Numbered from the stretch's first letter, positions 1 through 9,076 are shown. The stretch is DNA of 64,000 bases from Anaerobacillus isosaccharinicus (GCF_001866075.3 NZ_CP063356.1:920164-984163); one strand, 5' to 3'. The notes: generated from the letters alone by a model not told the origin. Program-made: numbers and translations.

Positions 1-1163
1 GCCATACAAAATGCTCTATTAGTCTCAGGATTTTGTATTTCCGCTAAACTAATAGCACTTTCGGTAACATATCCATATAATTCTCGTTGATTATCATCAC
101 TACGATCAAATAACTTTACAGACTCTAAAAAGTGATTAACTACAACAGGAGTAGTATTTTCAAGTTTATCTTCAAGTGTAAAGTAAGATGCTATTCCAGC
201 CATTCTTGTACCATGATTAGCAATGTCATACACATCTTTTGAAGGATCTACTGCATGCATATTTTCATCAGTTAAAAGTGGCGCTAGCAAATCATGACCA
301 TTATTAACACCTGTATCAAGTAAACAGACCGAAGTATTTGACTGTTCTGAAATATCTAGTCTTTCTACTAAATCTTTTACAAAGTCTCTTTGATCTAATT
401 CAGAAAGCTCTTCAAAAAAGCTTGTTGGGGTAACCATAATTCTGAATTCTGCAATTCTAGAACTTAACCATTGCAATTCTGATAATTGCTGCTTATTGGC
501 TCTTACTCCTAATACGACCCTCTCTGGAAATACTATTTTTTGATTTTTATGCTGGATTTGTCTTTCATCACAAATTTGAAAAAATTCTCCAATAATGGTG
601 TCCACTACTTCTTTCATATCAAACATTAACCACACTTCACACCATTTAGGAGTATTGTTGGGTAATTCATTTTTATCGCTCATCCAAAGAGCATCGACCA
701 TTGCTAGATTAATACTCTCTATTGTTCCAATTACTTTTTCTTCAGTCTCTGTTTCTTTGTACTTATTTAATTTCTTAACAAAAAAATCCCTTTTGTTTTC
801 AGGGACAAAAACAGTAGAGCTTACAACTTTTTGCTCCTCACCATCATCTTCACTTTTTATATTACAAATCCTAACTTTTTGCGTTGTATTCTCTAAGCTT
901 TTAGTAATCAGATCATAACCAGCCTGACCCTTAATTTCTAAATATACACCGTGTTGAGAAGATACCGAAACTGCACCTAAAGTTTCCTGTTGTTTTTCAG
1001 CTTCTTCCCACGCTTTTGTTAAGCTTTCTTCTAATCGTTCTGCATGGCTACGTCTACTAGTTCTAACGGGATAATTACCTTTTCCACCGTTGGAGACAAT
1101 TGGTGTGTAATTAACTGTTTGAGAGGATTGATTAATATATAAGTTGCTTAATTCTGGTTTCAT
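1..1163 (-). CDS. ietS: Subtilisin-like serine protease, IetS-like (3' end outside window)
   Basis: The reading frame opens at ATG 1163 directly after an in-frame TAA and runs off the left edge, giving 387 residues. A long N-terminal region of about 270 residues precedes a peptidase S8 domain. The catalytic Asp lies in the motif LLDTGVN (D283) and the catalytic His in NHGTRMAG (H317). The Ser should lie beyond the edge. It starts 7 bp after the AAA ATPase stop with an AAGGAGG ribosome site, so the two form an operon. An adjacent AAA ATPase plus S8 protease is the composition of IetAS, known as a plasmid-stability toxin-antitoxin pair and as an antiphage system. The defence role is inferred from this pairing. 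Confidence 0.82.
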   Translation of the reverse strand, partial: MKPELSNLYINQSSQTVNYTPIVSNGGKGNYPVRTSRRSHAERLEESLTKAWEEAEKQQETLGAVSVSSQHGVYLEIKGQAGYDLITKSLENTTQKVRICNIKSEDDGEEQKVVSSTVFVPENKRDFFVKKLNKYKETETEEKVIGTIESINLAMVDALWMSDKNELPNNTPKWCEVWLMFDMKEVVDTIIGEFFQICDERQIQHKNQKIVFPERVVLGVRANKQQLSELQWLSSRIAEFRIMVTPTSFFEELSELDQRDFVKDLVERLDISEQSNTSVCLLDTGVNNGHDLLAPLLTDENMHAVDPSKDVYDIANHGTRMAGIASYFTLEDKLENTTPVVVNHFLESVKLFDRSDDNQRELYGYVTESAISLAEIQNPETNRAFCM

Positions 1164-1170
1164 TTATTGC

Positions 1171-2133
1171 CTAAGCCTCCTTATATTTATAATAATTCTT
1201 CCGATCTTTAATGTAATTTAATAGTATGTTTTTTGTAATCAGCTGATCCTCTAAGATAGAATACTTAACTGCTTCCTCACACGCTTTAACAATGTCTGCA
1301 TGATTTAATCCTTTAGCCTCTTTGTACACATCTTCTGTAAAAATATTGTTAGATGCTTTGCCATGAAGCTTCATCTTAAATAATCTTGTGATTTGTTCGA
1401 TATCAGGATTTTTATATTCCATCACATCATCAAATCGTCTAAATAGAGCATTATCTAAAATGCTCGGATTATTGGTTGCTGCGATGATAATACTATAGGA
1501 TTCATCATCTTCAAGATTCTGTAAAAATGAATTTAAGATTCTTCTCATCTCGCCTACATCATTATCTAAGTTTCTATCTGACCCTATAGCATCAAACTCA
1601 TCAAATAAATATACCCCTCGAACTTCCTTTATCTGATCAAATACTTGTCGAAGTTTTGCACTTGTTTCACCCATGTATTTCGTTATCAACCGATCAAATT
1701 GTATTACATAAAGCGGTAAATATAACTCGTTGGCTATAACCGAAGCAGTCATGGTTTTCCCTGTACCAGGATCACCTGCAAGTAACAGTTTTGAACGATT
1801 CATAAGTCCATTTTTTCTTAAGAGATCTTTTTTGTGATACTCATTGATTACACGTTTGATTTTTTCTTCTATCTCAACCGAAACGATTAAATCAGATAAA
1901 TGGACATGAGTCATCTTTTGTTCAAGAATGTCTAATCCTTTATTTAATGCTACAACCTTATTTTTGTTTAGATATTTTGGGTTTTGAATAATTTCTTTAA
2001 TTTCACGAGCACTTGCTGTATGACCAACTTTTGCTTCGTGAGCCGCAATTTGCAAAACAACAGTTTTAAATTTCTCTTCATTACTATCGAAATGCGCTCT
2101 TATTAAAGCTTTAATCTGTTCTATTGTTGCCAT
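1171..2133 (-). CDS. ietA: AAA+ ATPase, IetA-like partner of the subtilase
   Basis: A 320-residue AAA ATPase. Walker A is GDPGTGKT (residues 120-127), Walker B is in YLFDEFDA (about 175-182), sensor 1 is AATN (218-221) and the arginine finger is in FRRFD (231-235). The N-terminal 80 residues are helical and lack a recognised domain. It is the first gene of a two-gene operon with the subtilase and has an AGGTG ribosome site. In IetAS systems the ATPase is thought to restrain or direct the protease. The family is clear. The system assignment is inferred from gene pairing. Confidence 0.85.
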   Translation of the reverse strand: MATIEQIKALIRAHFDSNEEKFKTVVLQIAAHEAKVGHTASAREIKEIIQNPKYLNKNKVVALNKGLDILEQKMTHVHLSDLIVSVEIEEKIKRVINEYHKKDLLRKNGLMNRSKLLLAGDPGTGKTMTASVIANELYLPLYVIQFDRLITKYMGETSAKLRQVFDQIKEVRGVYLFDEFDAIGSDRNLDNDVGEMRRILNSFLQNLEDDESYSIIIAATNNPSILDNALFRRFDDVMEYKNPDIEQITRLFKMKLHGKASNNIFTEDVYKEAKGLNHADIVKACEEAVKYSILEDQLITKNILLNYIKDRKNYYKYKEA

Positions 2134-2310
2134 GCGGATTCACCTACTTTCTTTAGAAGTGCTTATGATAAAAATATAAGACACATACGTCCTTTGTGCC
2201 TCAAAAAATAGTGGTAAAGTTTGCTTTAATTACAATGTATGTTAAATTTTTCATTTTGTTAAAGTACACGATTCTCTCTTCATTTTATCACTCAATGTCA
2301 AGCATCACAA

Positions 2311-2690
2311 CTAAATCACTTGGTTTCGTTTGATAACTTTAGCTTGCTCTTGCTGGATATGCCAACAATTATCTTCGTCTACCGAATACCCATTAAGTAG
2401 CTTTCTTCCACCGAATAATTTCTCGGTTAGCCTAACTCTGATGTTCTCAAGCCAAGCTCTTTGCAATATTCATCACACTTCTTTGTTTCAGAAAATCAGC
2501 CACTTTCATCGTATATTCCTCTATCTGAATGACATCTTCGAAATCAGCTTCAGTACGACGAATGGCGTCAGGGTATTAATCAGCAGTAAGCCGAAGGCAA
2601 TACTGGGTACCTCTCAATCGCTCTGAATATCTGCGCTATTTCATCCTCTAAAAAATATATGGGTTGGAATCTTTAAGATATTTAGGTAAA
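2311..2690 (-). pseudogene. Degenerate protein-coding remnant between ietA and ssrA
   Basis: The minus strand has protein-like stretches in different frames with no intact ORF. One reads EIAQIFRAIERYPVLPSAY, one reads RRTEADFEDVIQIEEYTMK, and the last ends in YSVDEDNCWHIQQEQAKV before a TAG at 2311-2313. Several frameshifts separate them. I do not recognise the family. The composition suggests a decayed accessory gene beside the tmRNA locus. The rest of 2134-2936 shows only the hairpin at 2741-2792. Confidence 0.4.
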
Positions 2691-2740
2691 TATCGGTAAT
2701 TTAAAACGAAAACCAATGCAGCATTTATTAGAACTGCATT

Positions 2741-2792
2741 AAAAAAGATCCTGTATAACTTAGTGGCACTAAGTTATACAGGATCTTTTTTT
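2741..2792 (-). terminator. Strong bidirectional terminator downstream of ssrA
   Basis: A nearly perfect inverted repeat with arms AGATCCTGTATAACTTAG and its complement, flanked by A6 on the left and T7 on the right. It is an intrinsic terminator in both directions. It lies about 145 bp beyond the tmRNA 3' end and probably ends the rnr-smpB-ssrA transcripts. Confidence 0.85.
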
Positions 2793-2936
2793 ACAGCTAC
2801 GGTTTTTATTACAAATCTTAGTTTAAATTAATAAAGTAAAGCAATTCGTTGCCTAAAGTTTCATAAAGCATATCCTTGCCTTAGTGGCAATAATATGGTT
2901 TAAATCACACACGGCTACTCGGTTGATGTGTAATAT

Positions 2937-3559
2937 TGGTGGAGACGGTGGGACATGTTATTCCACGCTTTCGCGATGGCACTGACTATATCTTGAACTT
3001 GAATGAATTCAAGTCCCTTGGCGTATTATGCAGAATGTAGTTTTGCCTAATGGCAGGATCCTGCATCCTAGTACTACCATTAAGGTAGCCTATAAGTCGA
3101 TACACGGCTGTTGGATTGCTCCACACACCGCTCGGTATTACCTTATCGCTATCGCGACTTAGAGTTCACCGATAAAGCCAAGTTATCACTTGTGTGTCAC
3201 CACACAAGGCGACCATTTTACTAATCGAACCCACGTCCAGAAACATTGGCACTTAAGCTTCTACGAGTGTAGTCACTACATTAGCGTTTCGCAATCAAAT
3301 TTGCCTAGTGACAGGCGTCCTTGATGCTAGTCTGGTTAATCTCTTCCTTCGTCCTCAGACGGTGAACAACCGGCGTATCCCACTAAGTTGAGCCCCGACC
3401 CCTACCACATGGGCGATGGAGGGAGGAGCAGCTACTTAATATTAAGCAGCTAAAGCGTAATTTTGTTTGCCAGTTATAGGCGTTGGCGTTTTAACGAGGC
3501 CGACCCCCTCGACTCGCCACTTAAGCTCAAACTATCCCTGTCGAATCCAAAACGTCCCC
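2937..3559 (-). ncRNA. ssrA: tmRNA (10Sa RNA), split by a group I intron
   Basis: The minus strand begins GGGGACGTTTTGGATTCGAC, the conserved tmRNA 5' end, and ends in CGTCTCCACCA. GGGGACG and CGTCTCC pair as the acceptor stem. The tag frame at 3471-3442 reads GKQNYALAA then stop, so the tag is AGKQNYALAA, shorter than the 15-residue B. subtilis tag. The T-arm is interrupted: exon 1 ends GTGGGTTCGAT (3559-3224) and exon 2 starts TCCCAC (2953-2937). Joining them restores a T-loop TTCGATT on a GTGGG/CCCAC stem. The mature RNA would be 353 nt, close to the usual length. It rescues stalled ribosomes with SmpB. Confidence 0.93.
2954..3223 (-). other. Group I self-splicing intron in the tmRNA T-loop
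   Basis: The 270-nt segment interrupts the tmRNA T-loop. The 5' exon ends in T, and the last exon bases CGAT can pair with GTCG at 3213-3210, giving the required U-G pair in P1. The intron ends in G at 2954. The P7 core is visible: GACTTATA at 3098-3091 pairs with TATAGTC inside AAGATATAGTC (2994-2984), with one bulged base. A strong P2-like hairpin CTTGTGTG/CACACAAG and a CGC-GAAA-GCG tetraloop hairpin near the 3' end fit the class. There is no endonuclease ORF. T-loop group I introns are known in some Firmicute tmRNAs. The splice sites are inferred from pairing. Confidence 0.87.
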
Positions 3560-3589
3560 GTTTTTGCAGAGTAGTGAACTCTGAGAAGA

Positions 3590-3700
3590 AATTGTGAATT
3601 GTGAATGTTGAATTGTTTTGAAAGTTACTCTAAATGCATTTTAGTTGCATCTCTGAGAAGCTAACAATAATTCATAATTCATAATTCATAATTCATAATT
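3590..3700. repeat. Family A heptad palindrome, AATTATG type (ssrA/smpB)
   Basis: The left arm has three to four AATTGTG/AATGTTG heptamers. The right arm has four CATAATT heptamers. The two complement each other imperfectly around about 60 bp. It lies between ssrA and smpB. Confidence 0.75.
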
Positions 3701-3750
3701 CGTAACTACAAATTGATTATAGCACAAAGATCATTCGACATAAATGGTAA

Positions 3751-4221
3751 TTACTGTTTTTGTCGTTCTCTAAATACTTTTTCGATCTGGCGTTTCGCAT
3801 CTTTTTCTTTTAATGATTCACGCTTATCGTAGTTTTTCTTACCTTTACCAAGACCAATTAAAACTTTTGCAAAGCCGTTTTTTAAGTAAATTTTTAACGG
3901 GACGAGCGTATAACCTTGCTCTTTCGTGATACCGATAAGCTTACTAATCTCTTTTTTCTTCATTAAAAGCTTGCGTGTTCGCAGTGGATCATGATTGTAA
4001 CGATTTCCTTGCTCATAAGGACTAATATGGGCATTCCATAAGAACATTTCACCATTTTTAATCCGAGCAAATGAGTCTTTAATATTGGCTTTTCCAGCAC
4101 GGATCGACTTTATTTCAGTACCTGTAAGAACAATACCTGTTTCATAGGTTTCTTCAATAAAGTAATCGTGATTAGCTTTTTTGTTTTGAGCAACAACTTT
4201 CCCATCAAGCTTACTAGCCAT
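3751..4221 (-). CDS. smpB: SsrA-binding protein SmpB
   Basis: At 156 residues this is the normal length for SmpB. It has the N-terminal [17 protein letters not shown] and [18 protein letters not shown] signatures and the basic C-terminal tail ending [13 protein letters not shown]. SmpB delivers alanyl-tmRNA to stalled ribosomes and mimics part of a tRNA. It lies between rnr and its RNA partner ssrA, as in B. subtilis. It starts at ATG 4221 after an AGGTG-type ribosome site. Confidence 0.97.
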   Translation of the reverse strand: MASKLDGKVVAQNKKANHDYFIEETYETGIVLTGTEIKSIRAGKANIKDSFARIKNGEMFLWNAHISPYEQGNRYNHDPLRTRKLLMKKKEISKLIGITKEQGYTLVPLKIYLKNGFAKVLIGLGKGKKNYDKRESLKEKDAKRQIEKVFRERQKQ

Positions 4222-4295
4222 TTTAAAGCACCTCTTTTACAATCATCGTTTGTAAATAATAACATTTTTATTGAAGTATGACAAGGTGCGCTTCC

Positions 4296-4427
4296 AATGT
4301 AGAATGTAAAATGTAAAGTGTAGAATGATTTGTGAGTGTTTCAATGATGTAAAACCTCATTAAAAGATTACAGCATCACTGATTGACCCACAATAACTTT
4401 ACACTCTACACTCTGAACTCTACACTA
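4296..4427. repeat. Family A heptad palindrome (smpB/rnr)
   Basis: The left arm is AATGTAG-AATGTAA-AATGTAA-AGTGTAG. The right arm carries TTTACACTCTACACTC-type heptamers and runs to the rnr stop codon. The arms mix the AATGTAR and GTGTAGA types. Confidence 0.8.
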
Positions 4428-4429
4428 AA

Positions 4430-6787
4430 TTACTTTCTCTTCCCTTTATTGCGTTTGCTTTTTGGGGCGTTTTCGTAAAATTTCTTCTTTTTTGCGCCAC
4501 CTGGTTTTTGTCTGTCAGTTGGTGTTGGTTTAGCCTTGCCATCCTTTTTAGGACCAGTACTAGTACTAGCACCAGCGCCACCGCGGTCTTTTCGCTTACC
4601 TCCACCAACAATAACTTTAGGTTTGTCTTGTGGCGAACGTTCTTTCCTAGGCTTCATGCCAACAACTTCAAAGTCGATTGACATTTCGTCAACGTTTACA
4701 CCAATAACTTTAACCTCGATTTCATCACCGATTCGGAAGATGTTACCCGTTCGCTCACCGACCATGGCGTATTGTTTTTCATCGTAATGGTAATAATCAT
4801 CTGTTAAATAGCTAACGTGGACGAGTCCTTCAATTGTATTCGGTAACTCAACAAATATTCCAAAGTTGGTCACACCAGAAATCATTCCTTCAAACTGCTC
4901 ACCAATTTTATCTTGCATAAATTGGACTTTCTTTAATGTATCCGTATCACGTTCAGCTTCTACTGCACGACGTTCCATTTCAGATGCATGACTTGCGATG
5001 ACTGGTAGTTTTTCAGCCCAATGGCTTGTTGTTGTGTCATCTGTTTTTCCTTCGATTAGATACTTACGAATGAGCCTATGCACAATTAAGTCTGGATAAC
5101 GACGAATTGGCGACGTAAAGTGAGTATAGAATTCAGTTGAGAGACCAAAGTGACCTAAGCTATTAGGGTCGTATTTTGCTTGCTTCATTGAGCGAAGCAT
5201 TACTGTGCTAATAACCGTTTCTTCTGGTTCACCACGGACTTCATCAAGAAGCATTTGTAATGATCTAGGGTGAAGTGTAGTCGCTGTACCGCGAACGACG
5301 TAACCGAAATTCGTAATAAACTCTAAAAACCTTGTCAGCTTTTCAGCATCTGGATCTTCGTGAATTCGGTAGATAAACGGTATTTTCATCCAGTGGAAAT
5401 GCTCGGCAATCGTTTCATTAGCTGCTAACATAAATTCTTCAATCAGTTTCTCAGCTACTGAACGTTCACGAAGGACAACATCGGTTGGTGCTCCTTCTTC
5501 ATCGACAAGAACCTTTGACTCTTTAAAATCAAAGTCAATTGCGCCTCGTTCCATTCGCTTTTTACGAAGAATGTCTGCTAATTCTCCCATTTGTTTAAAA
5601 AATGGGATTAATGGCTCATACCGTTTTGTTACTTCTTCATCTTCTTCAAGCAAAATTTTCCGAACATCTGTATAAGTCATTCGCTCTGTTGTCCGAATGA
5701 CACTTTGGAAAATTTCATGGGCTACGACCTTCCCATTTGGATCAATTTCCATTTCACAAGAAAGCGTCAAGCGGTCGACCTGCGGATTAAGTGAACAAAT
5801 CCCATTAGACAATCGATGAGGAATCATTGGAATCACGCGGTCTACTAAATAGCAACTCGTTGCTCTCTCAAACGCCTCTTTATCAATCGGCGAATCTTCT
5901 GTTACATAGTAACTAACGTCGGCGATATGAACACCTAACTTATAATTACCGTTCTCTAAACGCTCAACGTTAACGGCGTCATCAAGGTCTTTCGCGTCTG
6001 CACCATCGATTGTAACAATCGTTTGGTCACGAAGGTCACGGCGTCCCTTTATCTCTTCAGGGTCGATCTCATCAGGTACAGCATTCGCCTGAGCTAACAC
6101 TTCATCAGGAAATTCTAATGGTAATCCATGTTTATGAATGATTGAGAGAATGTCGACTCCAGGATCATTTTTATGACCGAGAATATTGACAACAATTCCT
6201 TCAGCACTCATTCGCCCTTCAGGATATTTCGTAATTTCTACAACAACCTTGTGACCATCTACTGCGCCACTATTGGCATCTTTCGGGATAAAAATATCAT
6301 TTGGAATTCGCTTATCATCTGCAATGACAAAGCCATAAAACTTATTTTCAGAGTATGTACCTACTACTTTTGTAAGTCCTCTTTCTAAAATACGAATGAC
6401 TTGTCCTTCTGGACGCGCCCCTTCTGATTTCGGGTGAAGTCGTACAAGAACGATATCGCCATTCATGGCACTGTTCATGTCGGCACTATTCACATAAATA
6501 TCTCTTTCAGACATATTATCTTCAGGGATAATAAACGCGAACCCCTTTGCATTAGCTTGTACTTTACCACGGATCAGATTCATTTTTTCGGGTAATCCGT
6601 AGCGATTATTTCTAGTTCTCACAATGAGACCCTTTTGTTCCATTTCATTTAATACTTTGACAAAATCTTTAAATTCACTTGAATCTGTTATTCCAAATGC
6701 TGCTTCTAGTTCCGTAACGGAAAGAGGCTTGTATGCTTCTTCCCTCATAAACTCTAGAAGCTGTTCCTTTCTTTTTCCATAATCCAT
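4430..6787 (-). CDS. rnr: Ribonuclease R
   Basis: A 785-residue 3'-5' exoribonuclease of the RNB family. In order it has an N-terminal winged helix (1-70), cold-shock/OB domains (about 72-200), the RNB domain with the acidic catalytic cluster [14 protein letters not shown] (D261-D270), an S1 domain (about 640-720) and a lysine-rich tail (725-785). RNase R degrades structured RNA and acts with tmRNA-SmpB on non-stop mRNAs. This agrees with its place upstream of smpB and ssrA. The stop codon abuts a family A repeat. Confidence 0.97.
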   Translation of the reverse strand: MDYGKRKEQLLEFMREEAYKPLSVTELEAAFGITDSSEFKDFVKVLNEMEQKGLIVRTRNNRYGLPEKMNLIRGKVQANAKGFAFIIPEDNMSERDIYVNSADMNSAMNGDIVLVRLHPKSEGARPEGQVIRILERGLTKVVGTYSENKFYGFVIADDKRIPNDIFIPKDANSGAVDGHKVVVEITKYPEGRMSAEGIVVNILGHKNDPGVDILSIIHKHGLPLEFPDEVLAQANAVPDEIDPEEIKGRRDLRDQTIVTIDGADAKDLDDAVNVERLENGNYKLGVHIADVSYYVTEDSPIDKEAFERATSCYLVDRVIPMIPHRLSNGICSLNPQVDRLTLSCEMEIDPNGKVVAHEIFQSVIRTTERMTYTDVRKILLEEDEEVTKRYEPLIPFFKQMGELADILRKKRMERGAIDFDFKESKVLVDEEGAPTDVVLRERSVAEKLIEEFMLAANETIAEHFHWMKIPFIYRIHEDPDAEKLTRFLEFITNFGYVVRGTATTLHPRSLQMLLDEVRGEPEETVISTVMLRSMKQAKYDPNSLGHFGLSTEFYTHFTSPIRRYPDLIVHRLIRKYLIEGKTDDTTTSHWAEKLPVIASHASEMERRAVEAERDTDTLKKVQFMQDKIGEQFEGMISGVTNFGIFVELPNTIEGLVHVSYLTDDYYHYDEKQYAMVGERTGNIFRIGDEIEVKVIGVNVDEMSIDFEVVGMKPRKERSPQDKPKVIVGGGKRKDRGGAGASTSTGPKKDGKAKPTPTDRQKPGGAKKKKFYENAPKSKRNKGKRK

Positions 6788-6808
6788 TGTTTTCCCTCCT
6801 TTTTTCTA

Positions 6809-6909
6809 GTGTAGAGTGTAAAGTTTAAAGTGTAGAGTTACTGATTGATTATTCAAGAAGCTCTGTGAAAATCTATAATAACTCTAAACTCTTCACTCTC
6901 AACTCTAAA
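6809..6909. repeat. Family A heptad palindrome, GTGTAGA type (rnr/est)
   Basis: The left arm is GTGTAGA-GTGTAAA-GTTTAAA-GTGTAGA. The right arm is AACTCTAAACTCTTCACTCT-like. The same 7-bp periodicity as the AATGTAR copies is kept with different bases. It ends at the est stop codon. Confidence 0.8.
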
Positions 6910-7653
6910 CTAGATCCAATCTAATTCTTCTAAATACTCATACACATCTTCATGTAGCTGTTCTTTTTCTTCACCTAGCGTAATGACATGTGTAGAGTTT
7001 TCGTACCACTTTAATTGTTTTTCTTCTGACTGAATTTTGTCATGAATGATATTCGCACTTTCAGTATTAATCATTTCATCGTGACGGGCTTGTACGACAA
7101 ATGTTGGCGTATAGATCATGTCCACGTTGTCACGCACCTCTTCTAAAAGACGTTGAAGAGCTTTTAAAGTGGTCATTGGTGTTTTACGGAACTCGTCCAT
7201 TTCACCTTTAATTTGGTCCTCACTTTTTTGCTCACGCTTTTTGTATTCCTCTGCGTAAGCGAGGACACCTTTATACATGACTTCTTCGCTTTTAATGTGC
7301 ATTGGCGCACACATTGGAATTATTCCCTTTACAGGTAAAGTGTAACCTAATTTTAAGGAAAATACCCCTCCAAGAGAAAGGCCGGCTACGGCGATTTCTT
7401 CATGCCCTCTCTCTTTTAAAAAATTGTAACCACCCAGGACATCTTGCCACCAATCATCTGGACCTGTGTAAACTAATTCTTCAGGTGGCACTCCATGCCC
7501 TTTGTACTGAGGGGCATGACATGTGTATCCTTTTTTTTGCAAAAATCTACCTAGCATCCTCACGTCAGCAGAGCTGCCAGTAAAGCCGTGTAGAAGTAAC
7601 ACGGCGCGATCTCCCCCTTCAAAAAGAAAAGGTTTAGGTGCTGCTACTTTCAT
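6910..7653 (-). CDS. est: Carboxylesterase, Est30 type
   Basis: A 247-residue alpha/beta hydrolase. The nucleophile elbow is GLSLGG (Ser93). Asp192 (ARHDEMI) and His222 (STHVITL) complete the triad, at the spacing seen in Geobacillus Est30. LHGFTGS at 21-27 forms the oxyanion region. It hydrolyses short- to medium-chain esters. It precedes rnr in the same direction, as yvaK does in B. subtilis. Confidence 0.92.
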   Translation of the reverse strand: MKVAAPKPFLFEGGDRAVLLLHGFTGSSADVRMLGRFLQKKGYTCHAPQYKGHGVPPEELVYTGPDDWWQDVLGGYNFLKERGHEEIAVAGLSLGGVFSLKLGYTLPVKGIIPMCAPMHIKSEEVMYKGVLAYAEEYKKREQKSEDQIKGEMDEFRKTPMTTLKALQRLLEEVRDNVDMIYTPTFVVQARHDEMINTESANIIHDKIQSEEKQLKWYENSTHVITLGEEKEQLHEDVYEYLEELDWI

Positions 7654-7665
7654 ATCGAACCTCCG

Positions 7666-8364
7666 TTAATTTTCGAGAAAGTGATTTATAATGTCTAAAA
7701 GATCATCGCGATCTTCACCTAGCCATATATAATGCTTCGAATTTTTAAAGTAATATAACTGCTTTTCAGTAGAACTAATCATTTCATATAAGTACTCTGC
7801 ACTTTTTTTAGGGGGAACAAGACCATCGCACTCCCCTTGAATGATTAATGTAGGCACTTTTACTTTTTGTAAAATCGGCCTTGTTTTATAAACTGTTTTC
7901 GCAAACTCAACCGTTGCTTTCACAGGTGTATCTTTAATTTTTCTACGATAGAGTTTATAGAGGATGTCATTTTCAAGCTCGCCGCGCCAGCCCTCAATGA
8001 TCCATCCTTTCATATCTTGAATAATTTGCTTTGGATTTAAATAATAGGCGGAGCAACTTAAGAGAATTAGCTTATGAATAGGGTATTTCGCTGCAACGTA
8101 GGAGGCAATCATTCCTCCCATGGAAAACCCTATTACATACACTTTTTCACACCGTTTCAATAATTCCTCTGCTGCTACTTCTGCCGCGTATAGCCAATGT
8201 TTAAAATTGGCTTTCCTTAACCCCTCTTTGCTACCGTGACCAGGAAGTGTTGGTGAATACACTAACCAACCTTTCTTCTGTTTCAAAAAATTTGTAAGTG
8301 GCTCTACTTCTTTAGCTTCCCCAGTAAAACCATGAATACATAAGCAACCAATCATTTTTTTCAT
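7666..8364 (-). CDS. Alpha/beta hydrolase, second carboxylesterase-like protein
   Basis: A 232-residue hydrolase with the oxyanion motif IHGFTGE (10-16), the elbow GFSMGG (Ser81), Asp179 (GECDGLV) and His210 (SKHYIWL). It lies 12 bp upstream of est. The layout matches est closely, so the two look like an old tandem duplication that has diverged. The substrate is not deducible. Confidence 0.85.
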   Translation of the reverse strand: MKKMIGCLCIHGFTGEAKEVEPLTNFLKQKKGWLVYSPTLPGHGSKEGLRKANFKHWLYAAEVAAEELLKRCEKVYVIGFSMGGMIASYVAAKYPIHKLILLSCSAYYLNPKQIIQDMKGWIIEGWRGELENDILYKLYRRKIKDTPVKATVEFAKTVYKTRPILQKVKVPTLIIQGECDGLVPPKKSAEYLYEMISSTEKQLYYFKNSKHYIWLGEDRDDLLDIINHFLEN

Positions 8365-8379
8365 CCCCCATTTATGGAA

Positions 8380-8428
8380 GTGTAGAATACATTGGAAAAT
8401 ATTGCTGAATTCAATCTTACTCTACATA
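8380..8428. repeat. Degenerate family A remnant
   Basis: GTGTAGAATACATT on the left and TACTCTACAT on the right resemble short decayed arms of family A. It lies between the hydrolase and secG. Confidence 0.35.
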
Positions 8429-8486
8429 TACGCGTGTGTCATTCAATTTGTTTCATTTATTTCTTTGATTTGTTATTTCTGTGTAC

Positions 8487-8515
8487 TTGTACAATACCCT
8501 ATGTTGTGGTAAATT
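8487..8515 (+). promoter_or_regulatory. Possible sigma-A promoter of secG
   Basis: TTGTAC (8487-8492) and TAAATT (8510-8515) are separated by 17 bp, 35 bp before the GTG start of secG. The match to consensus is moderate. Confidence 0.4.
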
Positions 8516-8550
8516 AAGAATAATGTGAACTTACGTTGGAGGTGTATGTA

Positions 8551-8781
8551 GTGCAAGCTTTCTTAACAGTATTATTAGTGATCGTTTCAATTTTACTTAT
8601 CGCAGTTGTTTTATTGCAATCTGGCCGTAGTGCAGGCTTATCAGGGGCTATCTCAGGTGGAGCAGAACAATTAGTCGGTAAGCAAAAAGCACGCGGAATA
8701 GATGCAGTATTTCAAAAGGCAACAGTTGTTTTAGCGACATTATTTATCGTCTTAGCAGTTTTAGTGGCTTATTTCTCATAA
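8551..8781 (+). CDS. secG: Protein translocase subunit SecG
   Basis: With a GTG start at 8551 the protein has 76 residues, the length of B. subtilis SecG. The start is set by GGAGGTG at 8538-8544. Two membrane segments flank the conserved loop [19 protein letters not shown] and GKQKARG. SecG is the accessory subunit of the SecYEG channel. In B. subtilis secG is co-directional with est and rnr. Here it is divergent. Confidence 0.95.
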   Translation: MQAFLTVLLVIVSILLIAVVLLQSGRSAGLSGAISGGAEQLVGKQKARGIDAVFQKATVVLATLFIVLAVLVAYFS

Positions 8782-8794
8782 TAATTATTACTGA

Positions 8795-8828
8795 AGTAGC
8801 AGGGGATTTTTTCCTTGCTACTTTTTTT
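8795..8828 (+). terminator. Terminator of secG
   Basis: AGTAGCAGGGG and CCTTGCTACT form a stem followed by T7, starting about 14 bp after the secG stop. Confidence 0.85.
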
Positions 8829-8870
8829 GTTTGCGATGTTGATGTCGATTACGGTCGATTTTTGACGTTT

Positions 8871-8963
8871 GGCTTATAAATCGTCGAGTTCGGCTAATAA
8901 GTTACCGATTTTGGCTAATAATTGATGAATTCGGCTAATAAAACCTCGTTTTTGGCTAATAAA
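8871..8963. repeat. Family B array: five GGCTAATAA units with variable spacers
   Basis: The first unit is GGCTTATAAA and the next four are GGCTAATAA. They repeat every 20-21 bp, separated by different 11-12 bp stretches. The array at 42875-42970 has the same five-unit layout and the same variant first unit. Confidence 0.8.
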
Positions 8964-8964
8964 C

Positions 8965-8992
8965 AAAAGCTCCCATCGAAATGGGAGCTTTT
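8965..8992 (-). terminator. Terminator downstream of eno
   Basis: AAAAGCTCCCAT and ATGGGAGCTTTT form a 12-bp perfect stem with a CGAA loop. It works in both directions and lies about 85 bp beyond the eno stop. Confidence 0.8.
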
Positions 8993-8995
8993 TAT

Positions 8996-9055
8996 GTCCA
9001 TATGAGGTGGACTTTAAATGATTTTTGTCCATTTTTGGTGTCTGACACCAAAAAG
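8996..9055. repeat. Family C palindromic repeat
   Basis: GTCCATATGAGGTGGAC is followed by TTTTGTCCATTTTT and the palindrome TTGGTGTCTGACACCAA. The same parts recur at 31129, 38482 and 62322. Confidence 0.75.
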
Positions 9056-9076
9056 GTAGAAAAAGTAGATATTAAA

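Noticed and set aside
2330-2626. 98-codon plus-strand ORF
   Set aside because: It has no ribosome site or recognisable motif. The minus strand in the same place has more protein-like fragments.
2937-2960. tmRNA 3' end as an intact phage attachment site
   Set aside because: No second copy of this end occurs in the window, and the T-loop intron changes the usual attachment sequence, so the site cannot be called from here.
8536-8550. TTG start for SecG at 8536
   Set aside because: It overlaps the GGAGGTG ribosome site. GTG 8551 gives the normal SecG length and N-terminus.
8871-8963. GGCTAATAA array as a CRISPR
   Set aside because: Units of 9-10 bp and spacers of 11-12 bp are far too short, there are only five units, and no cas gene is in the window.
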